Assembly: GCF_932526225.1 (NCBI RefSeq)
Contig: NC_064040.1
Span: 9,715,356-9,775,355 of the forward strand
From: Nematostella vectensis
Taxonomy: Eukaryota > Cnidaria > Anthozoa > Actiniaria > Edwardsiidae
Direction: 5' to 3'
Length of the DNA: 60,000 bases
Under the pieces are notes generated by a model. The model was given only the letters and a program-made list of their open reading frames with translations, made no database searches and was not told the origin of the DNA. The translations under genes and the position numbers were made by a program. Position 1 is the first letter of the stretch; each line of letters begins with the position of its first letter. Positions 42,001 to 48,582 of the stretch are shown here, in pieces.

Positions 42001-44707
42001 TCGGACAGGGATAATTGTAAAAGAGGATAGCTACAATAAATATTTACAAAAGGATTCAGGGAGGTTTCCAAGTTTTGCCGAAGGAGGGGGAGGGGGGTGT
42101 TCGCAGTCAAAGGTATCTTATGCAAAAAGAATAGTATTCGACGATCATTCAATAGGAAATGGTCCACTTTACGGCGGCCAATGGGAGTTTTCATATGTGA
42201 ATTTACTTTTTATTTAATTTCATGGAGGTCTTTACACCGGGATTCACACCGATTTAAAATTAGGCTGCACTCGGAAAAATCCATGAGTCGTAGCCCGGAG
42301 TGCTTCATGGGTATCAAATTAAAAAGATTAGTGGCGTAAAAAGAAACTAAAAAGGGTGCTGTTACATTCTTGTTAATGTACATCTTAACATTCACACAGC
42401 GTTAAGATACCGGGATTCAGCCATTTATACGTTACCCATGAACCACTGCTGGTTATGATACATTTATTTACGAGTGCAACCTTAATTGAATTAACTGTAT
42501 GTCTGAGATGCCCTAAGCAAATGTTTGGAAAAAAAAGACTTAATCCCTCAAGCATGAAGACATTCATTACTTTTTCCCCTATTATTTCCATGCACGATTG
42601 ATGGGAGATATCCGTGTCGGCTTCGTGCGTTTCTCAGCAAGAACACAACACAACGAGACATGGTGTGCGACAAAGGTGAAATGCGTGACACAAAGGAACG
42701 TGTCGCCAGCGGGTGATTCACGCGTGCCTTTTAATATTTCATGACACGCTTGTAAACAAAACACGATTTTTATGCACGATGATAATGCAAAATGGAGGTA
42801 ATAAATCGAGTCAGACAAGCTAAAAAACATTTATCAAATAGCCAAGATGGTATTATTTATATCGGAAGAAGACGACAGGAATCGGACGTGTTGATCCCAT
42901 TAAAATGCTGTAGGATTCCCGTTTAATTTAGGGATGTAAGGAATACTTGGGCGTGAAGTTTGGGATGCAATAAAAATAATAAAACATGAGTGCACTTGAC
43001 TTCTTAACATTTATATCCCACTAAAAACAGTCCTCATCGAAGAGATAATTTAAAATGTAATGCCTGTAGCTAAGAAATTACAACACTCCAAATGGGTATT
43101 TTTGTTGGCCTTTCTTGCGTCGAGTGAAGAAGATGTTTTGTGCAGACGAAGGCGTATAATAATAAAGCACCCTTTGCTGGCGGCATCCTACATGTCGAGG
43201 AAATACATAGCGTGTATCCAAGGTTGTTTAGGGCACTGTTTTTTCGAGTCCACATTAGGTATTGTCAGATAACAGAAGGAACAATCAAAATAGTTGTGTT
43301 CGTTAACAAGAGTATTGAATATGGTTCACCAAAAACTAGTACTCGTTCTGCTAAATTTTCTTCTTCAGGGGCTTTTTTTGGAAGAAAGAAGGCCTACAGA
43401 TACAGAGAGGCGACGAAGCTTCCTCGCCTAGACTTTATTAAGTGCGTATTTTGTTTTTTAGATTCTTTTCTTTTTTCAGAAACGCCGTGCTTTCTTTTTC
43501 GACATTCATTTGTTATATATGTTGCTTATCATGCTATATTTCTGTTCTGAATTATTCAAGTCACAACTCGTTTTATTTTGTTTGCATTTCCCCAGGTCTT
43601 GTAAAAACAAAATCGTTTGTTTTTACGAGTTTGTCATAGCATACTCACTGGCTTTGTATTCAAAGTAATAACACAACACTATTCTATCTTTAGCTGCGGT
43701 AAGCACCTTATATAAATGGATGGTTAGATCCAGTAACATTCACAATAAATGTAAAATTCACTCGGCATGAAACCAGACCTGAGCCAACTAAATATACCGT
43801 GATCCCTGATAAAGGCTGGAAAACACATCTGAGCTCTCTTCATTATTGGACAATTGCCGATGGAGCAATAAAGGATAGATGAGACTAACAGGAATAGTAA
43901 AGACGAAAAACCTAAAGAATAAACGGCTTTATGGCTAGGGGATGTGAATATTTAAAAAGTAGGTAAACTGATTTGACCGAGAGGTTGAACCGCAGAAATA
44001 GAAAATCTCACACTAAGTCATCAGTATTTATTCTCTCGCAAATAACATTAATGGTCCTGAGATTTTATCACCAAGCGCGGTCAACCGTCGGGCGAAATTT
44101 AGGGAAAAAGTGATTAACTTAAAACTCGAATTCCCGGTAATTCACGAAAACTGGCAACCACACAGCGGTGCAAGGTGAGTCAATCGAAGGTATGCACGAA
44201 ACTATAGGCCATGATTTAGTTAACACTGCGTACATTACCCATTATTATCGTACTGACCTCTTCAAAACTCAAACACACTCCTTCTGTTATCAAAACATTG
44301 AACCCATTCCACTCAATCAATTGATTGAGTCGGTAGGAGAAATATTTTTGGTTTTATTTCCGTGAAACGTTTTTACTCGCTCTTTTTAAATGTCGTCGCC
44401 GAGTTAAAGGAGACCACAACGAGGTGTTTGATAAACAGGTGCTCTGAAGTAGGAAAGCTTCGTAGTGTAGTGAATGAAGATATGAACCCACCGTTCCCCC
44501 GGATGCGTCGTAGTCTTCAATAGGATGCCCAAGGAGATAAGACGGAACTTGAGTGCGTCGCTTCCACTTTCGCTTATTTCCCCTCTTTTCACTTTTCGCG
44601 CATCGACAAACGTTTTCATTCTGTGGCTTCTTGACTTCGGTAAGAGCAAAGGTCACACGCTTTGCGCATTCATGCCCTTCGTCTTCTTCTGGACCGTCTG
44701 TGGGCAT
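17112..44707 (-). CDS. Voltage-gated sodium channel alpha subunit, Nav2 type (26 coding exons)
   Basis: A four-domain, 24-transmembrane voltage-gated channel of about 1,578 residues, reconstructed by matching splice sites and reading phase. Each domain has S1-S6, a basic S4 and a pore loop. Filter residues in domains I-IV are Asp341, Glu659, Glu1075 and Thr1373. Vertebrate Nav1 has Asp/Glu/Lys/Ala; Nav2/BSC1-type channels of invertebrates carry Glu in domain III and are more calcium-permeable. Domain III (LLQVATYEGW) and the short III-IV linker are of sodium-channel rather than Cav type. The linker has Met1144-Leu-Leu where Nav1 has the inactivation triplet. The C-tail keeps the EF-hand-like region but a degenerate IQ motif. 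Introns are mostly phase-consistent; the join after exon 24 is damaged (see 19011-19099). I infer a plasma-membrane channel of excitable cells; the paralogue cannot be named from sequence alone. Confidence 0.93.
18576..18705 (-). CDS. Channel exon 25: domain IV S2-S3
   Basis: 130 nt between acceptor CTACCACAG and donor GTATGT. Encodes [17 protein letters not shown] (S2) and [13 protein letters not shown] (S3), ending in phase 1, which fits exon 26. It begins in phase 0 and needs the previous exon to end on a codon boundary. Confidence 0.93.
18770..18985. repeat. Short degenerate repeat in intron 24
   Basis: Copies of AATAAGCGCCTTCCCC with C-rich stretches, in two blocks of roughly 100 bp. 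Non-coding. Confidence 0.6.
19011..19099. repeat. 15-bp direct repeat bracketing 59 bp at the end of exon 24
   Basis: AAGGATATTAAGCAC occurs at 19085-19099, where it encodes the last codons of exon 24, and again at 19011-19025 in the intron. The 59 bp between them (19026-19084) have no place in the gene model. Only the distal copy is followed on the minus strand by CAAGTGCAG, which gives the Gln expected by alignment and a phase-0 end. It looks like a small insertion with a duplicated target, or an assembly fault. Confidence 0.7.
19085..19231 (-). CDS. Channel exon 24: domain IV S1 (3' end uncertain)
   Basis: Acceptor CCGCTCCAG before 19231. Encodes [19 protein letters not shown] and S1 ([16 protein letters not shown]), reading to VVLNIL. 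In frame a TGA follows two codons later, and the only nearby GT (GTGAAT) is in the wrong phase for exon 25. The lower boundary given is where homology stops. Confidence 0.8.
19232..19960. repeat. 71-bp acceptor-bearing minisatellite in intron 23
   Basis: Tandem units made of two half-repeats, each centred on TGGTATGGTAA. The real acceptor of exon 24 sits in the first unit: the plus-strand TCCTGGAGCGGTAAAACACC at the exon matches TCTTGGTATGGTAAAACACC in the units. Four nearly perfect 71-bp copies lie at about 19370-19650, with decayed copies up to about 20110. Confidence 0.88.
19670..19724. repeat. 55-bp palindrome inserted in the minisatellite
   Basis: AGCCGCTGACTCG and its reverse complement flank a few bases, with the inverted match extending outward through CGTG/CACG and AGCCT/AGGCT for about 24 bp per arm with two mismatches. 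It interrupts one unit of the 71-bp array and can form a strong hairpin. Confidence 0.8.
20185..20298 (-). CDS. Channel exon 23: III-IV linker
   Basis: 114 nt, phase 0 at both ends, acceptor AATATTCAG, donor GTAAGC. Encodes [18 protein letters not shown] and a basic stretch ending PSNRLRPT. The position of the inactivation triplet of Nav1 is occupied by Met-Leu-Leu; the flanking TESQRKW matches the family's TEEQKKY. Confidence 0.93.
20428..20676. mobile_element. Foldback element in intron 22
   Basis: Left arm 20428-20537 and right arm about 20570-20676 are inverted copies of about 105 bp: for example GACAAAACGTTGTCGTCAACCG pairs in part with its inverse near 20645-20668, and CATGGGTAAAAACC with GGTTTTTACC. 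No coding capacity; a non-autonomous foldback or MITE-type element. Confidence 0.72.
21000..21092. repeat. CACGTG-rich short tandem repeat
   Basis: About four copies of a unit of roughly 21 bp containing TCACGTGGTCATCACGTG lie just inside the intron after exon 22. Each unit contains the E-box palindrome CACGTG or a near match; whether that matters is unknown. Confidence 0.65.
21110..21247 (-). CDS. Channel exon 22: domain III S6
   Basis: 138 nt, phase 0 at both ends, acceptor TTCTTACAG. Encodes [11 protein letters not shown] and S6 ([20 protein letters not shown]) ending in [10 protein letters not shown], a highly conserved sodium-channel segment. The donor is GTGATT, weaker than the others. 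Confidence 0.95.
21373..22793. repeat. 46-bp minisatellite, about 31 copies
   Basis: Tandem copies of a 46-bp unit containing GTCTATGTGGATGTCAAGAA and GACAGGTGTGA. Units differ mainly in GAGAGAGACAGG versus GAGGTACAGG and in ending GACAA or GAAAA. It fills most of the intron between the domain III filter exon and S6. It does not contain an exon copy. A short open frame in it is an artefact. Confidence 0.93.
23008..23061 (-). CDS. Channel exon 21: domain III selectivity filter
   Basis: A 54-nt exon, phase 0 at both ends, acceptor ATTCTTCCAG, donor GTACTA. Encodes [18 protein letters not shown]. Glu1075 stands where Nav1 channels have the sodium-selective Lys. Confidence 0.93.
23090..23388. 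repeat. Decayed copies of the 3' end of exon 20 in intron 20
   Basis: Two diverged copies (near 23150-23265 and 23266-23380) and one partial copy (near 23098-23150) repeat the last 50-60 bp of exon 20 plus its donor and about 55 bp of intron. Shared words are CACTCA, GTGCTAGGAAGCC/TAGTAGGAAGCC, TTATGACGTTGT and GGGCTCAATGGGTTAAATAT. They carry gaps and substitutions and are not coding. Confidence 0.8.
23389..23546 (-). CDS. Channel exon 20: domain III pore loop, first part
   Basis: 158 nt, acceptor TTTTTCAG, donor GTGAGT. Encodes [14 protein letters not shown], the extracellular turret with several Cys, and [15 protein letters not shown], which joins directly to the filter exon. Confidence 0.94.
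23547..23953. repeat. 32-bp acceptor-bearing minisatellite in intron 19
   Basis: About 12 copies of a 32-bp unit starting GAATCTGCCTGGAAACATT, adjoining exon 20. The exon edge itself reads GAATTTACCTGAAAAACATT, so each unit is a copy of the last intron bases, the AG and the first eight exon bases. Read on the minus strand, every unit offers TGTTTCCAG followed by an exon-like start. Confidence 0.9.
24302..24410 (-). CDS. Channel exon 19: domain III S5
   Basis: 109 nt, acceptor GTCGACAG, donor GTGAGA. Encodes [19 protein letters not shown] and [18 protein letters not shown], a typical S4-S5 linker and S5. Confidence 0.94.
24860..24970 (-). CDS. Channel exon 18: domain III S4
   Basis: 111 nt, phase 0, acceptor GTTCTCAG. 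Encodes [15 protein letters not shown] followed by the voltage sensor [17 protein letters not shown] with six regularly spaced Arg. Confidence 0.95.
25140..25480. repeat. Degenerate tandem repeat of about 28-31 bp in intron 17
   Basis: Roughly eleven decayed units around AATCAGGACCCCTCAATAAA and CCGAACCCT. No relation to the neighbouring splice sites was seen. Confidence 0.75.
25552..25725 (-). CDS. Channel exon 17: domain III S2-S3
   Basis: 174 nt, phase 0 at both ends, acceptor CCCTTTTAG, donor GTATGT. Encodes [20 protein letters not shown]2 ([17 protein letters not shown]) and S3 ([11 protein letters not shown]). Confidence 0.95.
25968..26212 (-). CDS. Channel exon 16: end of II-III linker and domain III S1
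   Basis: 245 nt, acceptor TCTTTCCCAG, donor GTAAGT. Encodes a Cys-rich segment ([14 protein letters not shown]), then [19 protein letters not shown], domain III S1. The Cys cluster before S1 matches the IDDCFP...CC pattern of sodium-channel II-III linkers. Confidence 0.95.
26250..26590. repeat. Degenerate tandem repeat of about 23-28 bp in intron 15
   Basis: Units built on GACTAGCATGCACCGCGCCACC, variably truncated, about 13 copies. Not related to the nearby acceptor. Confidence 0.75.
26749..26811 (-). CDS. Channel exon 15: II-III linker
   Basis: A 63-nt exon between acceptor TTTTTCAG and donor GTAAGG, encoding a Ser/Thr-rich stretch ([20 protein letters not shown]). Its phases fit exons 14 and 16 exactly, which is the main support, as linker sequence is not conserved. 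Confidence 0.7.
27604..27709 (-). CDS. Channel exon 14: II-III linker
   Basis: 106 nt, acceptor GACTCATAG, donor GTATGT. Encodes [20 protein letters not shown] and [16 protein letters not shown], a cytoplasmic linker. Phase 0 in and phase 1 out, fitting both neighbours. The assigned donor is the second of two adjacent GT sites. Confidence 0.75.
27710..27915. repeat. 29-bp acceptor-bearing minisatellite in intron 13
   Basis: Six to seven units containing CCTACGAGTCAAGATAAGATA adjoin exon 14, where the real boundary reads CCTATGAGTCAAGATAAAATA in register. On the minus strand each unit presents TTATCTTGACTCGTAG then G, a copy of the genuine acceptor TTATCTTGACTCATAG then G. Confidence 0.88.
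28001..28180 (-). CDS. Channel exon 13: domain II S6 end and start of II-III linker
   Basis: 180 nt, phase 0 at both ends. Encodes [13 protein letters not shown], the domain II S6 signature, followed by a charged linker ([11 protein letters not shown]) ending in SERYKFYQ. Confidence 0.95.
28210..28610. repeat. 56-bp tandem repeat in intron 12
   Basis: About seven copies of a 56-bp unit that includes TAATACAGTCAACCCTCGCT and ATTACGGACACCCTCGGGAC. No exon or splice-site copy is seen in the unit. Confidence 0.85.
28685..29029 (-). CDS. Channel exon 12: domain II S4 end to S6 start
   Basis: 345 nt, phase 0. Encodes [21 protein letters not shown]5 ([15 protein letters not shown]), and the pore loop [20 protein letters not shown]. 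The filter Glu659 is kept, but the family's Gly before it (LCGEW) is Ser here. S6 begins [14 protein letters not shown]. Confidence 0.96.
29097..29190. mobile_element. Short hairpin MITE in intron 11
   Basis: TACGGTCAACCCAAAACTGG at the left and its inverse ending GTAGACCGTA at the right form arms of about 42 bp around a loop of about 8 bp, with CCAAATTTTCG/CGAAAATTTGG at the centre. Non-coding. Confidence 0.7.
29202..29467. mobile_element. Possible hAT-type MITE in intron 11
   Basis: The left end CAGGGGCGGATTCAGG resembles hAT-family MITE termini, and the right end carries its imperfect inverse (CGTATTCGCCCTG) next to a matching G-rich GGGGGGTGGAT block. No clean 8-bp target duplication was found. 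Confidence 0.5.
29565..29738 (-). CDS. Channel exon 11: domain II S2-S4
   Basis: 174 nt, phase 0, acceptor GCCTCTCAG, donor GTAAGT. Encodes [18 protein letters not shown] (S2), [14 protein letters not shown] (S3) and the start of S4, SIFRILRL, completed in exon 12. Confidence 0.96.
30700..31061. mobile_element. MITE inserted at the exon 10 donor site
   Basis: Terminal inverted repeats of about 35 bp: GGCCCGATTCATACGTCG at the left and CGACGTATGAATCGGGCC at the right, each followed inward by a GGTACGG-type block. The right end stops four bases from exon 10, so the intron starts GTAA and then enters the MITE. No coding potential. Confidence 0.78.
31066..31428 (-). CDS. Channel exon 10: I-II linker and domain II S1
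   Basis: 363 nt, phase 0 at both ends, acceptor ATTCCAG, donor GTAAGG. Encodes a charged linker ([15 protein letters not shown], an acidic run of five Glu), a conserved helix ([19 protein letters not shown]) and S1 ([18 protein letters not shown]). The I-II linker is very short compared with vertebrate Nav1. Confidence 0.95.
31429..34400 (-). other. Intron 9 of the channel, no gene seen
   Basis: About 3 kb of AT-rich intron. 31500-31680 holds degenerate GATTGCGTTACC-like units related to the array at 34425-34666. A possible 6-nt microexon (between TTTTGCAG and GTAAGT near 32695) would keep frame but is too short to support. Open frames here lack recognisable domains. Confidence 0.5.
34425..34666. 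repeat. 15-bp donor-bearing minisatellite in intron 9
   Basis: About 16 copies of a 15-bp unit abut exon 9. On the minus strand the exon edge reads AACGAG then GTAACGCAGTC, and the units read CACAG then GTAACGCACTC. Each copy therefore carries a GTAACG donor. The unit is a multiple of three and has no stop in the exon's frame, so the array reads on as [10 protein letters not shown]-like repeats. Confidence 0.88.
34667..34804 (-). CDS. Channel exon 9: domain I S6
   Basis: 138 nt, phase 0, acceptor GTGTTTCAG, donor GTAACG. Encodes [18 protein letters not shown] and [16 protein letters not shown], the domain I S6, ending [10 protein letters not shown] in the cytoplasmic linker. Confidence 0.95.
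34830..35035. repeat. Degenerate tandem repeat in intron 8
   Basis: Eight or so units of about 25-27 bp around GGAATTATCGGCCATACCAA. Not related to the splice sites on either side. Confidence 0.75.
35200..35344 (-). CDS. Channel exon 8: domain I pore loop
   Basis: 145 nt, acceptor ACCTTAG, donor GTGAGC. Encodes [19 protein letters not shown] (extracellular, with the paired Cys and an NYT glycosylation site) and [15 protein letters not shown], where Asp341 is the domain I filter residue. Confidence 0.96.
35665..36195. repeat. 30-bp donor-bearing minisatellite in intron 7
   Basis: About 17 copies of a 30-bp unit containing AGCATTATAACTCACCCCGC abut exon 7, whose edge reads AGCATTGTAACTTACCCCGC. 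On the minus strand each unit gives CAGCGG then GGTGAGT, copying the last exon bases and the donor. Confidence 0.92.
36196..36253 (-). CDS. Channel exon 7: domain I S5-P loop
   Basis: A 58-nt exon, acceptor ATCTTGCAG, donor GTAAGT. Encodes [19 protein letters not shown] in the only frame compatible with both neighbours. The family's LLCGNSSDAGQCP pattern is matched across the junction with exon 8. Confidence 0.93.
36350..38617. repeat. 19-bp donor-bearing minisatellite, about 118 copies, in intron 6
   Basis: Tandem copies of TTATTAATACTTACTGGGG run for 2.25 kb up to the edge of exon 6. On the minus strand each unit reads CCCCA then GTAAGTATTAATAA. The genuine donor is the unit next to the exon, CCCGA then GTAAGTATT. 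Variant units (TTCGGG, TAGTGGGG, TAATGGAG) occur in blocks; one block at 36961 recurs at 37626, an offset of 665 bp (35 units), so there is higher-order structure. Confidence 0.96.
38618..38794 (-). CDS. Channel exon 6: domain I S5
   Basis: 177 nt, acceptor ATCTTGCAG. Encodes [20 protein letters not shown]5 ([19 protein letters not shown]) and [19 protein letters not shown] with two possible glycosylation sites. Its last bases and donor are the seed of the adjoining 19-bp array. Confidence 0.95.
39344..39435 (-). CDS. Channel exon 5: domain I S4
   Basis: 92 nt, acceptor TTTTCTAG, donor GTGAGT. Encodes [13 protein letters not shown] and the voltage sensor [17 protein letters not shown] with four Arg at three-residue spacing. 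Confidence 0.95.
39706..39834 (-). CDS. Channel exon 4: domain I S2-S3
   Basis: 129 nt, acceptor CCCCCAG, donor GTAGGT. Encodes [19 protein letters not shown] (S2) and [16 protein letters not shown] (S3), close to the sodium-channel consensus for domain I. Confidence 0.96.
40543..40715. mobile_element. MITE copy A, in intron 3
   Basis: Ends AGGCCATTCCAGCTATAA and its exact inverse TTATAGCTGGAATGGCCT in part, with GCGCGCGC-rich blocks inside and TTTGATGTAAGC in the middle. A sister copy lies 170 bp away at 40882-41030. A flanking TA is present on both sides. Confidence 0.8.
40882..41030. mobile_element. MITE copy B, in intron 3
   Basis: Same termini (GGCCATTCCAGCTATAA and inverse) and interior words (TTCGTTTGATGTA, GGTAGGTTTCTATGGTTATG) as copy A, about 24 bp shorter. 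Same orientation as copy A. Confidence 0.8.
41156..41236 (-). CDS. Channel exon 3: domain I S1
   Basis: 81 nt, acceptor GGCTCAG, donor GTAAGT. Encodes [18 protein letters not shown], domain I S1, then LNDPPEEAE. Phase 2 on both sides fits exons 2 and 4. Confidence 0.94.
41367..41515 (-). CDS. Channel exon 2: conserved N-terminal segment before domain I
   Basis: 149 nt, acceptor TATTTCGCAG, donor GTATCC. Encodes [11 protein letters not shown], then [20 protein letters not shown] and FCILLITHP. This matches the family's TF.V..K...RFSAT.AL..L.PF.P.R pattern with about five extra residues. An adjacent +1 frame reads PFYSD at its start (see findings). Confidence 0.88.
41646..41985 (+). mobile_element. 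TIR-bounded element carrying a hammerhead ribozyme
   Basis: AAGTACACTAGCATACA at the left (near 41643) and TGTATGCTAGTGTGCTT at the right (to about 41986) are inverted copies with one mismatch. The 340-bp interior is rich in short hairpins: ATAGCCAA/TTTGGCTAT, GCGTGAT/ATCACGC and CTTCG/TCGAAG, the last around a B-box-like GTTCGAGTC. It has no open frame of note. It lies in intron 1, antisense to the channel. Class uncertain: a DNA MITE or a retrozyme-like unit. Confidence 0.6.
41851..41915 (+). ncRNA. Hammerhead ribozyme, type I
   Basis: All parts of the hammerhead core are in order. Stem I: CCATG (41863-41867) pairs with CATGG (41901-41905), with an outer CGG/CCG helix after an internal loop. 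Then the core CTGACGA (41868-41874); stem II GTCC/GGAC with a six-base loop (41875-41888); GAAA (41889-41892); a minimal stem III (ACAG/CTGT, 41892-41899); and the cleavage triplet GTC, with predicted cleavage after 41900. Stem II closely resembles that of the Schistosoma satellite ribozyme. Stem III has no room for a loop, as in retroelement hammerheads that work best as dimers. Confidence 0.85.
41986..44491 (-). other. Rest of channel intron 1, no gene seen
   Basis: AT-rich intron sequence with short open frames that lack recognisable domains. No structured repeat was noticed. Confidence 0.5.
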
Positions 44708-44719
44708 GTTAGCCCTTAA
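44492..44719 (-). CDS. Channel exon 1 (first coding exon): N-terminal cytoplasmic segment
   Basis: Acceptor CTTCCACAG before 44719; ATG at 44705-44707; donor GTGGGT at 44491. Encodes [18 protein letters not shown], a basic stretch ([11 protein letters not shown]) and [13 protein letters not shown]. The final block matches the family's P.EDLDP that precedes the conserved RFS segment. It joins exon 2 in phase 0. An ATG further upstream in the same frame lies before the acceptor. The start is therefore well placed but not proven. Confidence 0.75.
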
Positions 44720-47700
44720 CTGTGGAAGATAAGACCCGGAAGAAAAGTTTTTTACCGGTTTGTAGTGCATGTTTTTACCACAGCGTGGCGCGCTATTGAA
44801 GCGCGGAGCTTTGAGCGCTGACTTAGGGGTATGAATGGTTTTCTCGTCACAATGCAGCCTGGATTACAACGGAACAACTCTGCTACGACTCATAAAACAT
44901 TAATAAGGTAAAACGAAGAGCGAGATCTTTACTAATAAGTAATAAAGATCAATTGACTTGGCCGTTTGAAGCTTGAACTTAGAAATATTTAGTGGTACAC
45001 GTTTTTTGTCCTTCTGGAATTCACTTTTTTGTATCCTTTTAGGTGACTTATTTGGTAATCGGTGAAAATGTCATAAAACACAGCATTTGCGGAAATAACG
45101 ACCGATAAACAAATGTTTTGTAACTATTTTAACTCGTACGAGAATGAGAGAAAACTAGATACTGCTAGTGAAACGCCTTTTAAGATAACGCATAAAACAT
45201 TCAGCGAAATTCCTAAAACATTCTAATGGATACCATTTAGCTCGATCCAAACGCGACACAGAAAGAAAATTGGATAAATTTGGATAGAACGCCAGTTTTA
45301 ACTCGGGATAACTGGCTTTAATATGTGATATTAGAGTGGGTCTATTTAAGATGTCTCTTAAGAGACAGTTTTAAAGAAGAGTGCGACTATGCGTGATCCC
45401 ATACAAAAAAACTAAAACTAAAAACACTTCCGTGGCCCAGCTGGCTAAGGTAAAACACAAAACAATAAAAGAAAACATATAGGAATGCAATATGCGAGTT
45501 GTTCTTCTATCTAGAATCTTGATCCGCCGCCCGTCACTACGCAATTGAAAAATAAAACTCGAATAAGTGGCATTTCGGTTTCGGCTTAATTTTGTAATGT
45601 GACACTATTTTCATTGAATCCACCAGGAGTAGATTGGTGTGTTTGAGTTCTATGATCCATTAGAAAAGCTAATCGTAGATGACTTATCAAGCAATCTTAA
45701 AACCAATAAATCCTTGGCCTCTCTCCAAATAAAAACTGGTTGAATATATAGGTTTGTTTTATTCCAAGACTAACAGTAGCGGTTTTATGATGTCAATGTG
45801 ACGTTTATCATTAATCGTTATTAGCAACATATTTTAGCAGTTAATATTCGGTGAAGCACTTCTTTCAACCTCAAAGCTGTTTTCAACTCTTTGGTGTCAC
45901 TCACCGGGCTATGTTTGATGATAGAAGACAGATTTCCTCGGTTCAACATCTAGAAAAAAGCTCAAAAGCTCAGTCGCGAATGACTTGAAAAGACTGTCTT
46001 GCCGAGATAAGGAATGCATGATGTGACGAAATGAGTAAAGTCGTGAGATGTCTCTAGGCTATGATGATATTTACCTCTCTGCCAACAAGACGCAAAGCAT
46101 TACAACATTTTCTACACCCGCCACGCACCATTTGACGAAGAAGTTCGTTCGGATTACCCTTCCAGGCCGCTATGTTCAGTGCCCAAATTACAGCAACTTT
46201 TACAAGCCTTTCTTAATGACTAAAGAAACACCTGCGAATACTCCTTCCCCCTCCCCCCCCCCCCCCCCCCGAAAATGACGTTTGTTAACAAAATCATCTC
46301 AGCCGAGCAATTACAACTAAACCGCTAAAAAAACCACAGGACTTAATAAACTTGAGTGTCTGGAGTGAAACACCATGGAAACAGATTACGCACCGTCTAT
46401 GGTTGAACTTGGTAACCTTAAGCGTTTTAAGTGGTTCGGTGGTATATGGCGGAAAATGTATCTTGTTATGACTTTTTGTTTGATGTACTCTTAATCATAA
46501 CATTGCGGAGCAATTAGAAAGGAATATAATATTCCTGTTGGGTGTGAAATGTATATGTTCCCTGCTAACCACATAAGAACACCCTGTCATGGCTATAAAT
46601 ATTACGAATGGAGAACTATCTATTAAAAACGCTGAAAAGGTGCTGGCGCATCGTTAAAATATTGAGACTATACAAGAATCTCTACCAGACTCGATTACCC
46701 ATGCAACGTTTATGCCCCATATTATACCTATATCCATATCTGTATACCATTTATATCTTTACTTTTCACCGACGAGCAACTTTTGTTGTCAGTTTAGTGA
46801 AAGAGAAATAGAAGTTATGAGCCAATTTGTTTTGGGATCGAGCCCGTCTAGACGACAATAAGGGAGTAAATAATAAACACCAGACCAGGAGTGCAGCACT
46901 ATTCAGGACGCATTAAGAACTGCGACTACATGATTCCATAGCTCTCCTGTGGATTTCGCTCTATATTTATGAGTTATGAAAACGTAAAACAGTAGTGTGA
47001 TCTTAATACCAGAATATGGTACGGACACATGACGGTGGTTCTTGCTACTTCACTTGAGAGAGAAGTTTGCATTAAGACGAAACTTTGGCAGAGTAACAGT
47101 ATTTGTTGTGTCATGGGAGTTAGAAAAATAGAGTGTATTTATAGAACCAAGTTACTATTGTGCCATGCCAATAACGGGAAAGAGGCATAATTAGGAAAAC
47201 TTTAATGAAAATTTTAATGTTTTGAATGGCATTTTATTTAGAAAAGGATGGGCTCGAAAGTGTGGCGCGGAGACGATAAGAATAATGAACTAGATATGAA
47301 TTAAAACTCGATAGATAAGTAATACGTGCCGATCTGAGCGGCGAATTCGTCGGCGAAAATTGGTAGCCAAGGTCGCGAGCTGGTGAGGTATTACGTAATC
47401 TGGGGTTCTTTTTGGAAATGACAGGTGAAATGTGATGATGGTGAGGATCGGGGTTATGATGCAGGGATTGAATGACCCGATGTGAGGCTGAAAAGTGTGA
47501 GGTGAGGGAGGGAGAGGTACAGTATGACGAGGTGTGGGGCAAGATGAGTTGGGGTGTGGTTGATTTGGATGGGGTGAGGTGATCCGATAAAAGAAAAAAG
47601 TGAAGTGAGCCAATGGGAGGGGAAAGCATTAAAGTTGGCAGCTTGATCGGTTCCTATTTTCAACCATATCTCGTATCTCCTCTAGCGCACGCGCGACCTC

Positions 47701-48582
47701 GACTTTCTACCAACATGGCAAGTGACCAAGCTCGCAAACAAATCAATATATCCCGACAATTATCTATAAAATTATTACAGCGAATGACCTTTAAATATAT
47801 TTATATGTACATACTTGTACTTAATTAAAATATTTTCATGGCTTAGAAAAACACTGTAGAAAGTAAAATACGACTGTAATCGAAAGAATCATCTTCTTTG
47901 AGAACCCGACGCACTTTGGTTTACATTTCCCCTTAGGTGTACCGAAACTCATGTCAAACCCCCGCGGCTGAAAACACTCAGTTGTGAAACAAAGTCCAAA
48001 CGTCAGGTAATAATAAATTATGGAGAATCTTCCAGCGATATTCGAATCCGGAGTTACGGAATAAAGTATCAAAACGTGCAAAAGGCTAGAGATTAGCGCC
48101 GTGATTAGTATATGTCGCGGTTTATATGTGAATAGCCTTCGGCAAGGATGTTCCTAACGGGAGTGATTTGATTCAATAGTAGACCATTACGCGGTGAAGA
48201 AGATAAGATAACTGATTGTCGAATTCACAAACAAAGGTACTATAAACAAAGTAAGCTTTAGCTGAAATAAACTGCAATTCAAAATATCACTTGAAAGATT
48301 TGTGAAGGTTTTCACAATTGTCTAAATGTTGATTGTTGAGTAAATTAACTGTTATTATTCCGATAAACGTTTCTTAGTTGATGATTTAGATTGTTTTGCC
48401 GAAACCAATAATGATATAAAATATCGAATTTAAGCACCAAAGTTGGACGTAAATTATCACCAGAAAAAATGAGAAGTTTCACTAAGGGGGGTTTCAATCT
48501 AGGTTACTTCTTTTCAGAGTTTCTTGCGCCAATTTTAGAAGCAAGCACACGACACAGAGCAAAAATATGAGGAGAAACTTAC
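44720..48582 (-). other. Probable 5' intron or upstream flank of the channel; no gene seen
   Basis: Non-coding. A poly-C run lies at 46249-46270. The overlapping minus-strand frames at 47234-47663 are low-complexity Ser/Pro/His sequence without domains. A tRNA-like A-box word (GTGGCCCAGCTGGCTAAGG, near 45432) has no B box after it. Confidence 0.45.

Noticed and set aside
17112-44707. Voltage-gated calcium channel (Cav) identity
   Set aside because: Glu in domain III suggested it, but the LLQVATYEGW context, the short III-IV linker with TESQRKW, the ID-CFP Cys cluster and the C-tail order are those of Nav channels.
45425-45460. tRNA gene or SINE head (GTGGCCCAGCTGGCTAAGG)
   Set aside because: The A-box-like word is not followed by a B box, and no cloverleaf or tailed copy could be drawn.
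47234-47663. Three overlapping Ser/Pro/His-rich frames on the minus strand
   Set aside because: Low-complexity sequence open in several frames at once, with no domain or splice context.
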